Below are positions 1 through 6,794 of a stretch of DNA of 33,528 nt, piece by piece. The stretch covers positions 1 through 33,528 of the IMG/VR virus record IMGVR_UViG_3300035661_000211. One strand, 5' to 3'. How positions within the stretch are numbered: the stretch's first letter is position 1; each line of letters starts with the position of its first letter. Origin of the DNA: a virus. Both the position numbers and the translations under genes were made by a program. The notes under the pieces were generated by a model that saw nothing but the letters and a program-made list of their open reading frames with translations, was not told the DNA's origin and did no database searches.

Positions 1-127
1 GACGTGGCTTGAGGCCATGCGATCCCAGTACGGCGAGAACTCGCTGTGGTGGTTGTCTCACGTGCTGGCTCTCTTCCCCGGAGAGAGTGACGACACGCTC
101 GTGCTCAAGGCTTGGATCGACTTGGCC
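1..127. repeat. Terminal direct repeat, left copy
   Basis: These 127 bases are identical to the last 127 bases of the window (33402-33528). The terminase reading frame continues without interruption when the two ends are joined, so the window is a closed circle of 33,401 unique bases. A length of 127 is a usual assembler k-mer, so the repeat is more likely an assembly overlap than a packaged terminal redundancy. Confidence 0.95.
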
Positions 128-727
128 TCCAAGATGGTCCACGTCCGATCGGGGCCGACTCGGATCTCGATCGACTTGGGTTTGGGTGTCGGTGGTGGTG
201 ACCGCACTGTGATCGTGGTGCGAGACGACAACGGCGTGCTGGAGATCGCCCACAGCCGAAACTGGAACCTCGAAGTGACGGCATCCCGAGTTGCTCTGCT
301 CGCTCAGAAGCATGAGGTCGATGGCAAGCGGATCTCGTGGGACGCGACTGGCATAGGTGCCGACTTCTTGAACCGCCTCAAGGCCGTCGGCTTGGTCGGT
401 TGTCGGCCCTACATGGGCGGCTTCGGTGGACCCAACATCAGCTTTGCCAACCTTCGATCGGCTTCGGCCTGGGCGGCTCGCCGTCGGCTCGATCCCGAGA
501 CGATCTTGGGCAAGTCGGACGGCGTCACAGTCGCACGAAAGCAACATCCGTTCGCAATTCGTCCCGAGCATGCCCAGCTCCTTCGCGATGAAGTCTGTGC
601 GCATCGCTACTCGCTCGACCCGTCTGGAGCCATCTGCTTGGAGCTGGGCGAAACGATCCGAGCACGACTTCGCCACTCGCCAGACTTTGCCGACGCGTTC
701 TTTCAGTCCTTCGCCTTCCCAGGATGA
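2..727 (+). CDS. terL: Terminase large subunit, C-terminal part (nuclease domain)
   Basis: This is the 3-prime part of the gene that starts at 32713; the first whole codon here is at base 2 and encodes TWLEAM. The large terminase cuts concatemeric DNA and drives it into the procapsid. This part holds the RNase H-fold nuclease. The three acidic motifs are visible: ISIDLG followed by GGDRTVIVV, then WDATGIGAD, and near the end DFADAFF. The complete protein across the join is about 471 residues, a normal size for the family. The portal gene follows after one small gene, as in many siphoviruses. Confidence 0.9.
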   Translation, partial: TWLEAMRSQYGENSLWWLSHVLALFPGESDDTLVLKAWIDLASKMVHVRSGPTRISIDLGLGVGGGDRTVIVVRDDNGVLEIAHSRNWNLEVTASRVALLAQKHEVDGKRISWDATGIGADFLNRLKAVGLVGCRPYMGGFGGPNISFANLRSASAWAARRRLDPETILGKSDGVTVARKQHPFAIRPEHAQLLRDEVCAHRYSLDPSGAICLELGETIRARLRHSPDFADAFFQSFAFPG

Positions 728-733
728 GCCATC

Positions 734-958
734 ATGCGAGCCAAATCACTCGCTCAGATTGCCTACGAAGCCTACTGCAAAGCTGTCGGTGGCAAGGCCT
801 TCAACGGCGACGATCTTCTCGATTGGGGCAAACTGCCCACCAAGATCAAAGACGCGTGGCTCGACTCAGCCGTGAGCGTGGGCCTCACGATTCGCGAGCG
901 TGACAAGTTTACGGCTGAGCAGATGGTTGGTGCAACTGCAGACCTTAAGCGGAGCTGA
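734..958 (+). CDS. Small conserved phage protein between terminase and portal
   Basis: A 74-residue acidic protein with no membrane segment. It has a pattern often seen in small proteins next to terminase or portal genes: an AYEAYCKAVGGK start, then a GDDL-W-L segment, then a helix with DAWLDSA. The role is unknown; a link to packaging or head assembly is only suggested by position. It starts 6 bases after the terminase stop and ends 2 bases before the portal start, so it is part of the late operon. Confidence 0.7.
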   Translation: MRAKSLAQIAYEAYCKAVGGKAFNGDDLLDWGKLPTKIKDAWLDSAVSVGLTIRERDKFTAEQMVGATADLKRS

Positions 959-960
959 CC

Positions 961-2463
961 GTGGACATTCTTCAAGACATCCATTCTGAGATCAGAGCTG
1001 GGCTCGAAAACGAGCGTGATCGGCTCCGCGATGCGCACGACAATCGTCGCTTCGCCGATGGATGCTTCGAAGAGTACCCCACACGGCCCGAGAACAGCCC
1101 TCATCAGCGACTCGACTATCGTCGCACATCCATGATCATGCAGAGAATCATTGATGTGTTGACGGCTCATCTCTACAAGGCCAGTCCCACGAGGCAGGTT
1201 GATGGCAATCCCTTGGCCACTGAGTGGTTGGAACGGGTTTATCGACGTAATGCCATGTTGCCTATGTGGCAAGAGGCCGATCGACTCAGTCACGTGGGTG
1301 ACTTCTGTGCCTTTCAGTTCGCAGGGGACGAAGATCCCCAAGCCCCAGTCAAAGTCCACCTTTGGGGAGCCGATCAGCTCTGTGTATGGCTGGACCCTGA
1401 TGACCAAAAGCGTCCGCTCGCGGTGGCGACGCTCGATCGAGTTGATGCTCGCCGAAGACTCACGCTCTGGAGTGCCGAAGAGAAGTCGATCTTCATGACC
1501 AAGAAGGTGAGCCCTAACCAGACGGCTGGAGGCACTTCCTACGAGCTGGTCGATCAGATCGAGAATCCCTACCGCAAGCCCGACGGCGAAGGCGTGATCC
1601 CATTTTCATTTGTGCACTACAAGTTTCCAGCCACTGACTTCTATACGCGTGGCCCTGGCAATCATCTCAGAGGTGTGAACGAATATTGCAACTTTGATCT
1701 CGACGACATAGGGGATGGCAAGCGGTATCTGAGCAAGCCGATCGGAGTGGCTGAAGGGGTCGACGAGGGCTGGAGTCCGCCGTCGGCTGTGAGGCCGGGC
1801 ATGTTCATCAATCTCGACACGAACACGCTCGATTCGATGGGCAATGCGGTCAAGCCGTCGCTCACCTATCTCACGGCCGATTCGAGCTGGCTTGGAGCGA
1901 ACTGGAGCGACCTCAACTCGTACATCGACCACTCGCTTGAGATGGCTGGAGTCCCACCCGGCACGATTCGACTGAGCGCGTCAGCCAGCTCTGGCATCCA
2001 GATCGTCGCTGAGCAGCTCCCCTTGCTCGCTCTGGCCGAGAAACGTCGCACGCCGTTCGCGTTCTACGAGTCCGAAGCCGCTCGGATCGCGATTTTGGTC
2101 GGTGCCTCACACAGACGGAACAACGCGGCCACGGACCTCACGCTTGAAGCTGCCTCCCATGATTTCAGCCTCTCACTCGGATGGCCGAATCTGTTCGTCC
2201 CATTGCCGGGCCCAGAGAGAAACAACGACTTCGATTGGCTTCTTGAGCATGGTCTCACGGACAAGGTCGAGATCCTCATGACTCGCGAGGGCATCACTGA
2301 GGATCAAGCCTACGAGCGTCTGCAGAAGGTTGCCGAACGTAACAAGAAGCTTGAGGCGATGGGCATCGAGCCGAATTCTTCTGGGATCCAGAAGGCCCAG
2401 CTCGCGGCTCAGTCTCAAGCCAAGGCCCTGGACCATCAGCCGACGGCCAACGTCAACGCGTAA
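961..2463 (+). CDS. Portal protein
   Basis: A 500-residue protein with a GTG start directly after the upstream stop codon. The portal forms the twelve-subunit ring at one capsid vertex through which DNA enters, and it docks the terminase and later the tail. The call rests on length, position between terminase and scaffold/capsid, and the general portal character: a helical N-terminus, a region near residues 100-160 rich in Trp and Asp (VHLWGADQLCVWLDPDDQ), a long central mixed domain, and a helical C-terminus. The last 60 residues (from about 440) are charged and helical, as in the barrel or tail end of portals of the SPP1 gp6 type. No frameshift is seen. Confidence 0.85.
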   Translation: MDILQDIHSEIRAGLENERDRLRDAHDNRRFADGCFEEYPTRPENSPHQRLDYRRTSMIMQRIIDVLTAHLYKASPTRQVDGNPLATEWLERVYRRNAMLPMWQEADRLSHVGDFCAFQFAGDEDPQAPVKVHLWGADQLCVWLDPDDQKRPLAVATLDRVDARRRLTLWSAEEKSIFMTKKVSPNQTAGGTSYELVDQIENPYRKPDGEGVIPFSFVHYKFPATDFYTRGPGNHLRGVNEYCNFDLDDIGDGKRYLSKPIGVAEGVDEGWSPPSAVRPGMFINLDTNTLDSMGNAVKPSLTYLTADSSWLGANWSDLNSYIDHSLEMAGVPPGTIRLSASASSGIQIVAEQLPLLALAEKRRTPFAFYESEAARIAILVGASHRRNNAATDLTLEAASHDFSLSLGWPNLFVPLPGPERNNDFDWLLEHGLTDKVEILMTREGITEDQAYERLQKVAERNKKLEAMGIEPNSSGIQKAQLAAQSQAKALDHQPTANVNA

Positions 2464-2498
2464 CCCAATCACTCCCCTATCCTTTGTGAGTCGATCCG

Positions 2499-3107
2499 AT
2501 GGCAGATGAATCAACCTCCTCCAGCTCGGGCAAGAGCAGCAAGTGGGCTCTCCGCGTTGGTGAAAAGATGAGCAAACTCACGCGTGCCAAGCGTGATCTC
2601 GCCAAGCAGCTCGCTGACACCAAGGCTGAGCTTGAGAAGGCTCCCAAGGTCGAAGACTTCACCAAGCTCCAGCGTGAGGTGACCGCCTCGAAGCATCGCA
2701 AAGTCGTTGAGAAGGCTGCCACCGAGCTGGGCCTCGATCCCGATCGGCTCGACGATCTTTTGAAGCTCTCCGACTATCAGGCTGAAGGCGAGCCCAACCC
2801 GACGCTGATCAAGGCCTTTCTGGGCAAAGCATCAGAGGGCCGAGACTGGGCCAAGGCTCAGACGAAGTCCGTGGCCGGTGACGAGTCTGGCGACGATGGC
2901 GATGGGGATGGTGATGGTGGCTCGACGCCTCCTCCATCGGTCTCCAAACTGCCCAAGGGCGAAGGCCACGGCAAGGGCAAGACTGACAAGCTTGTCGGTG
3001 GCTTGAAAGTCACCCAGTCCCAGCTCAAGAGCCCCGACTGGATTCGAGCCAACAAGGCCGAGATGCACAAGCACTCCGCGGCTGGCACACTGACCATTCT
3101 CGACTGA
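2499..3107 (+). CDS. Putative capsid scaffolding protein
   Basis: A 202-residue highly charged protein between the portal and major capsid genes, the usual place of the scaffold. Residues 20-75 are Lys/Glu-rich and predicted to form a coiled coil (KLTRAKRDLAKQLADTKAEL). Residues 125-160 are a low-complexity Asp/Gly then Pro/Lys linker containing DDGDGDGDGG. The C-terminus is short, helical and basic, like the coat-binding end of many scaffolds. Scaffold proteins diverge quickly, so the call depends on context and composition. It could also be a different internal head protein. Confidence 0.7.
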   Translation: MADESTSSSSGKSSKWALRVGEKMSKLTRAKRDLAKQLADTKAELEKAPKVEDFTKLQREVTASKHRKVVEKAATELGLDPDRLDDLLKLSDYQAEGEPNPTLIKAFLGKASEGRDWAKAQTKSVAGDESGDDGDGDGDGGSTPPPSVSKLPKGEGHGKGKTDKLVGGLKVTQSQLKSPDWIRANKAEMHKHSAAGTLTILD

Positions 3108-3134
3108 TCTGATCGACCCGCCTCGCTCCCCTCT

Positions 3135-3170
3135 GCCTTGCTCCCACCTCTCGGCCCGTTCGCGGCCACG
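3135..3170 (+). promoter_or_regulatory. Conserved leader element upstream of the capsid gene
   Basis: The intergenic leader of the major capsid gene contains GCCTTGCTCCCACC followed by CTCTCGGCCCGTTCGCGGCC (3148-3167). The same two blocks occur before the tail-tube gene (10848-10887) and in reduced form at 28100-28139. The GGCC...GGCC part can form a small hairpin. It may be a late promoter, a regulator site or an mRNA-stabilising leader; the sequence does not say which. Confidence 0.5.
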
Positions 3171-3217
3171 TTCCTTCCCACACTCACATCTCGATTTCCT
3201 CATGAGGGCTCACGCCG

Positions 3218-4153
3218 ATGGCTAACCCCACCTCAGGTCAATTCCAGACCCTTGTCGCGGCCGCGAATATCGCGAGCCAGAATCTGAAGTTTTCGAATCA
3301 AATGCTCAGATCGGTCTATCTGGATTACAAGCCGATCGCTCAGACGCCAGGCGCTACGGTAACGCTCAACGTCAACATCCCGACCGTGAGTGAGGGCGAC
3401 ACCCAAGACATCGGTGGCGGACCGCTCCAGCCCACGGACTACGCCTACACGTCGACCTCGATTCCGTTCAACCACAACGACTCGACTTCGTTCGTGGTCA
3501 AGAACTGGGATGAGATCCGGACTCCAGCCGATCTCTCGAAGATGTTCATCAAGCCACGGCTTGAGTCGCTCTTGCGGAAGATCAACCGTCGGCTCGCGAA
3601 CCTCGTCACGGCCACGAGCTTCAACAGCTACGCGGCCATCACTGGAGCTGGCACTGCCAAGTTCTCGCGTGCCGATCTCGGTGCCGCTTGGGCCTTGCTG
3701 GCGAACAGCGGAGTCAACATCGAAGATCCTGACAACCTCTTCTTGGTCGTCACCCCGACCGCGTACAGCAACATGATGGTCGACACGACCTTCTACTACG
3801 AGAACATCGTAGGCGTCGAGGCGAGCGTTCAGGCCACCCAGAAAGCGATGATCGCTCCGCAGTTCAACGCGAGCATTCGTTGGGATCAACAGATCCCACA
3901 AGCGACTGGCCCAGTCGAGGCTGGCTTGTTCTTCCACCGCAACGCGATCGCGATGGTGACCACGCCTGCGATCCAGGCCAACGATCCGTCAGTGAAGGAG
4001 ACCTTGCTTTTCCCAGTCGAAGGCGTCGATCTCCCAGTGCTGCTCCAGATGCAGTACAGCATCAAGGATCAAGGCACGCTCGTGAACATGATCTGCTGTC
4101 ACGGTGAGACGGTCGTGCGTCCCGAGCACGGCGTCTTCATGAAGGCTTCCTAA
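3218..4153 (+). CDS. Major capsid protein
   Basis: A 311-residue protein at the position of the coat gene, directly after the scaffold candidate. Features fitting the HK97 fold as seen in P22-like coats are: an extended N-terminal stretch with NVNIPTVSEGD, a long helix region near residues 105-130 (MFIKPRLESLLRKINRRLAN), a P-domain segment with LVVTPTAYSNMM, and a C-terminal beta region ending near VVRPEHGVFM. It has a long leader (110 nt) with a repeated element, which is rare in this compact genome and fits strong, separately controlled expression. A hairpin follows the stop codon. Confidence 0.88.
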   Translation: MANPTSGQFQTLVAAANIASQNLKFSNQMLRSVYLDYKPIAQTPGATVTLNVNIPTVSEGDTQDIGGGPLQPTDYAYTSTSIPFNHNDSTSFVVKNWDEIRTPADLSKMFIKPRLESLLRKINRRLANLVTATSFNSYAAITGAGTAKFSRADLGAAWALLANSGVNIEDPDNLFLVVTPTAYSNMMVDTTFYYENIVGVEASVQATQKAMIAPQFNASIRWDQQIPQATGPVEAGLFFHRNAIAMVTTPAIQANDPSVKETLLFPVEGVDLPVLLQMQYSIKDQGTLVNMICCHGETVVRPEHGVFMKAS

Positions 4154-4182
4154 GCCTTCGAAATGGTCGTGATCGATCTCGG

Positions 4183-4207
4183 CGGACGGCTCGCGATGGG
4201 CCGTCCG
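4183..4207 (+). terminator. Hairpin downstream of the capsid gene
   Basis: CGGACGGC pairs with GCCGTCCG across a 9-base loop, giving an 8-bp perfect stem (10 bp if the inner C-G and T-G pairs form). There is no T run after it, so it may be a weak terminator or a 3-prime mRNA stabiliser that raises capsid mRNA over the downstream genes. Confidence 0.45.
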
Positions 4208-4245
4208 ATTACCTCACTCGCATGCTCAATTGACAAGGTGACGAT

Positions 4246-4761
4246 ATGGCAACTGGTGACCGCATCGACTTGATCGACCCGAAGTCGTTGATCCCGATCA
4301 ACGGCATCTTCAACGAAGTGCCGCTCGTCTTGAGCGGCGTCTTCGCTGGTGTCCCACTGCCCAAGTCTGACACCGTCGGTTACGTCTTCGAGAGCCGGAT
4401 TCCGACGACTGGCACTCCGCTCTCGACTGGGCTCACGTTCTCGATCCCGGTCGTTGATGACCCTGGCAACCCGGATGTGGGCAAAGTCGTGAGGCTTGGC
4501 ATCACGGTCAAGCGACTCGTCGGTGGAACGAGCGATTACTCGCTTGCGAGCGCTGCAACGGAAGTCTTCGCGACCGTCACGACCAACGCCACGGCTGGTG
4601 TGATCGTGCTCAGCTCGGTGGCGATCGCCAACGCAGCTCTTCCAGCCTCGCTCGCGGCTGGTGATCGCTTCTTGGTACAGATTCGCCGCAACGGCACGAA
4701 CGTGGCCGACACCCATCAAGGCCGCGTGCTGCTCGGCAAGATCACGGTCTCTGACACCTAA
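4246..4761 (+). CDS. Putative head decoration or accessory structural protein
   Basis: A 171-residue beta-rich protein, low in Cys and charged clusters, directly downstream of the capsid gene. It has alternating hydrophobic strands (TLTFSIPVV-type segments around residues 60-75, and FATVTTNATAGVIVLSSVAI near residues 105-125) and no signal peptide. This position is typical of capsid cement or decoration proteins, but I do not recognise a specific family. The gene stands between two hairpins (4183 and 4780), so its mRNA may be separately stabilised. Confidence 0.55.
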   Translation: MATGDRIDLIDPKSLIPINGIFNEVPLVLSGVFAGVPLPKSDTVGYVFESRIPTTGTPLSTGLTFSIPVVDDPGNPDVGKVVRLGITVKRLVGGTSDYSLASAATEVFATVTTNATAGVIVLSSVAIANAALPASLAAGDRFLVQIRRNGTNVADTHQGRVLLGKITVSDT

Positions 4762-4779
4762 GCCAAACGACTCGAATGA

Positions 4780-4808
4780 CGGCACGCGTCGTTCTCGGAC
4801 GCGTGCCG
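4780..4808 (+). terminator. Strong hairpin after the decoration gene
   Basis: CGGCACGCGTC pairs perfectly with GACGCGTGCCG (11 bp) across the loop GTTCTCG. The downstream sequence is ATCCATTCT, so there is no proper T run. It is likely a partial terminator or an mRNA 3-prime barrier within the structural operon. Confidence 0.55.
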
Positions 4809-4842
4809 ATCCATTCTCCGGGCTTGATGCGTCCACCTCATA

Positions 4843-4858
4843 AATTCGAGGTCGAATT
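4843..4858 (+). repeat. Palindrome overlapping a ribosome binding site
   Basis: AATTCGA and TCGAATT flank GG, forming a perfect 16-bp palindrome whose centre is the GAGG Shine-Dalgarno of the gene that starts at 4859. A loop of two bases is too small for a stable RNA hairpin, so a protein site or chance is more likely than a folded RNA switch. Confidence 0.4.
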
Positions 4859-5290
4859 ATGGCAATGACCATACCCCACGAGGGCGAAGTGCAGCTTCTC
4901 ACCGACCTCTTGGGCGGTGGCTCGCTTGAGAACTGGACGCTGAAGCTGTTCGCCTCGAACACGACTCCAGCTCTCTCTGACACGTCGGCCACATACACTG
5001 AGGCGAGCTTCACTGGCTACTCGGCCAAGACGCTCACTCGCTCGATCGGAGCGAGCACTTGGAACACAGTGACGACGGCTGGAAGCGTCCTTGAGTCAGG
5101 TTGTGCCAAGTCGAGCTACGGCTCGGCCGTCCAGAGCTGGTCAGCCACGTCGGCCCAGACGATCTATGGCTATTACTGGGTCGGTGCCACGTCGGGCAAA
5201 GTGATCGCGGCCGAGCGGTTTGCCAGCTCGATCTCGCTCGTGAATCCGTCGACGCTCACCTTCCAGCCGTCGATCGAACTCGCCACATAA
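4859..5290 (+). CDS. Conserved phage structural protein, capsid-fibre or decoration type
   Basis: A 143-residue protein with a pattern I recognise from many phages of diverse hosts, where it lies just after the capsid gene: an IPHEGEVQLL start, a TLKLFASNTTPA strand, TEASFTGYSAKTLTR, a YGYYWVGATSGKVIAAERFA segment, and a final beta strand. It is probably a virion protein, but the exact role in these phages is not known to me. The start is ATG with a GAGG site in the palindrome at 4843. Confidence 0.6.
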   Translation: MAMTIPHEGEVQLLTDLLGGGSLENWTLKLFASNTTPALSDTSATYTEASFTGYSAKTLTRSIGASTWNTVTTAGSVLESGCAKSSYGSAVQSWSATSAQTIYGYYWVGATSGKVIAAERFASSISLVNPSTLTFQPSIELAT

Positions 5291-5297
5291 CATAAGC

Positions 5298-5318
5298 CGT
5301 TACCGTGTTACCGTAACG
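5298..5318 (+). repeat. Short inverted and direct repeats in an intergenic gap
   Basis: CGTTAC and GTAACG form a 6-bp inverted repeat across 9 bases, and GTTACCGT occurs twice in tandem. They lie in the 49-base gap before the gene at 5340. They could be an mRNA hairpin or a protein site; evidence is weak. Confidence 0.3.
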
Positions 5319-5339
5319 CGATAACAAAGGGGTGTCACC

Positions 5340-5687
5340 TTGGGTTTTCAAGCACGAACTGGGACATGGGTCTCGACATCGACCCCCATTCGAGGGGCTG
5401 CAGTTAATCCCGACGGCCACGCGATCGGGATCTATCAGAGGGCCTCACGCGTGCCGATCTATGGCGCCGACGGACAGGTCGCCACTTACGACGCCTTGCC
5501 CGAGCGAGTCACCTTCGTCCGGCCCGACGGCCGCACTTTGACCACGCTCAACGCTGATGGCAGTGCCGTAGTTGATGTGCACGTCGATCCCGAGCTGCTC
5601 GCCGATCTGGTCGTGATGACAGACCCTACCCACGTCCCTGGCGGTCGAGCTGCTCATCTTCCTGAAGGCTCGACGCTTCCAGTCTGA
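5340..5687 (+). CDS. Hypothetical structural-cassette protein
   Basis: A 115-residue protein starting at TTG, chosen because AAAGGGGTG lies at proper distance and no ATG fits. The sequence has a beta-hairpin character, with repeated D-G turns (NPDGHA, GADGQ, RPDGRT, NADGSA) that suggest short repeated beta units, as in virion or fibre proteins. No membrane segment and no known domain. It is placed between a decoration-type protein and a small membrane protein in the late operon. The function is unknown. Confidence 0.55.
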   Translation: MGFQARTGTWVSTSTPIRGAAVNPDGHAIGIYQRASRVPIYGADGQVATYDALPERVTFVRPDGRTLTTLNADGSAVVDVHVDPELLADLVVMTDPTHVPGGRAAHLPEGSTLPV

Positions 5688-5703
5688 TCGATCGGAGGCA
5701 CTC

Positions 5704-5907
5704 GTGAGAGCGACCACGGCTGGGCTTTGTCTCGTGACTCTTATCGCACTTTTGCTCTGGGATGTCTTCGCGATGGTTCGGTCGGGCCCAGAGGCAACGA
5801 TCTCCGTCGTTGTGCATGACTTCGCCTCACGCAACCCGATCGTACCGCTGTTCGTCGGCATCGTTGTCGGACATATCTTCTGGCCAGTCGGAGGAGGCAG
5901 ACAGTGA
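5704..5907 (+). CDS. Small two-segment membrane protein, holin candidate
   Basis: A 67-residue protein with a GTG start and a clear GGAGG site. Two hydrophobic stretches are visible: residues 5-23 (GLCLVTLIALLLWDVFA) and residues 46-60 (IVPLFVGIVVGHIFWP). The LWDVFA...GHIFW pattern is one I have seen in small phage membrane proteins of unassigned role. The size and two membrane segments suit a holin, but no endolysin is adjacent, so the lysis role is only a guess. Its stop overlaps the start of the next gene by 4 bases. Confidence 0.6.
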   Translation: MRATTAGLCLVTLIALLLWDVFAMVRSGPEATISVVVHDFASRNPIVPLFVGIVVGHIFWPVGGGRQ

Positions 5908-6410
5908 AATATCTCGGGATTGCTGACACTGCCACGCTCCGCACTGAACTGGCAAAAGGCGTCTACGCTGCTATGTCGGACCAAGAGCGATCCGACTATC
6001 TCCACCGTCCCGAAGGCACGATCGCCAACCCGATCCCACAGCCTCAAGTCCCCATCGTGATGGATGTGACGAGCCTCTTGAGCTTGCTCACCGACGCCAA
6101 CAATCACTCGATCGCCAAGCTCGCTGCATGCCCATCAGCTCCAAGCTTGAGAGACGACGTGCTCGCTCAAGACCTACCACGCGTGAAGTCGTGGGCCGAG
6201 TTTTTTGTCGGGGCTGGAATCATCACAGTCGGCGAATATCAGAGCGTGAACACGTATCTGAACTCGATTATGCTCGACCCGACCTGGTCGAGCACGATCC
6301 CAGCTCCGTCACCATGCTTCCGCCTGTTCGGTGGCAAGACTTGGAAGGCTCCTGATGGATCAAGCGTGAACTTTGTGACCATCGAAGATATCGCATCGGC
6401 GAGGAGCTAA
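5904..6410 (+). CDS. Hypothetical protein
   Basis: A 168-residue soluble protein starting at GTG within the GTGA overlap with the previous gene. Residues 1-45 are helical (TATLRTELAKGVYAAMSDQ), followed by a Pro-rich linker (ANPIPQPQVP), a helical middle, and a short C-terminal beta part (KTWKAPDGSSVNFVTIED). I recognise no domain. Its overlap with the membrane protein gene suggests coupled translation. It could be virion-associated, as its neighbours on both sides are. Confidence 0.55.
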   Translation: MKYLGIADTATLRTELAKGVYAAMSDQERSDYLHRPEGTIANPIPQPQVPIVMDVTSLLSLLTDANNHSIAKLAACPSAPSLRDDVLAQDLPRVKSWAEFFVGAGIITVGEYQSVNTYLNSIMLDPTWSSTIPAPSPCFRLFGGKTWKAPDGSSVNFVTIEDIASARS

Positions 6411-6413
6411 TAC

Positions 6414-6794
6414 ATGGCCGCTCCAACGATGACCCTGAATGCTGCCGGAAATATCCGCAGCTCTGCCTCGCTCGCTGCTGGTGCAAACTCCACTTCGAGC
6501 ACGTTCAACGTATCGACCAAGTTTGCAGCCCAGATCCAGATCGGTGCAACCTTCGGAACCTTAGCAGCAACCAACGGCCTACAGATCGACATATTCCGAG
6601 TGATCGGATCAACCCCCGTCGTTGATAACATCCCGATCGTTTCATTTGTGATGGCTGGAGTGGCATCAACCGCTCGTGCCCTGTCCGTCGAACTCTCGAC
6701 GGGGCAATACCAGATCAAGTTCACCAACCTTGATGCAACGAACGGATTGACACTTGTCTACGCCACGGCTGACACCATTGACACGGTAGCGTAA
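6414..6794 (+). CDS. Beta-rich hypothetical structural protein
   Basis: A 126-residue Ala/Ser/Thr-rich protein with repeated short strands and almost no charge in the first 50 residues (SASLAAGANSTSSTFNVST). The C-terminal part (YQIKFTNLDATNGLTLVYAT) looks like an immunoglobulin-like or jelly-roll sheet. It ends in TAATG, overlapping the LamG gene by one base, so the two may be co-translated and may form one appendage. The role is inferred from composition and position only. Confidence 0.55.
   Translation: MAAPTMTLNAAGNIRSSASLAAGANSTSSTFNVSTKFAAQIQIGATFGTLAATNGLQIDIFRVIGSTPVVDNIPIVSFVMAGVASTARALSVELSTGQYQIKFTNLDATNGLTLVYATADTIDTVA

Noticed and set aside
3233-3937. 234-residue minus frame opposite the capsid gene
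   Set aside because: It is antisense to a clear major capsid gene, is Arg-rich with no fold pattern and has no ribosome site. It arises from the GC-rich third positions.
5445-6107. 220-residue minus frame over 5340-6107
   Set aside because: It runs antisense to three well-spaced plus genes with good ribosome sites and overlaps, and has no recognisable domain.
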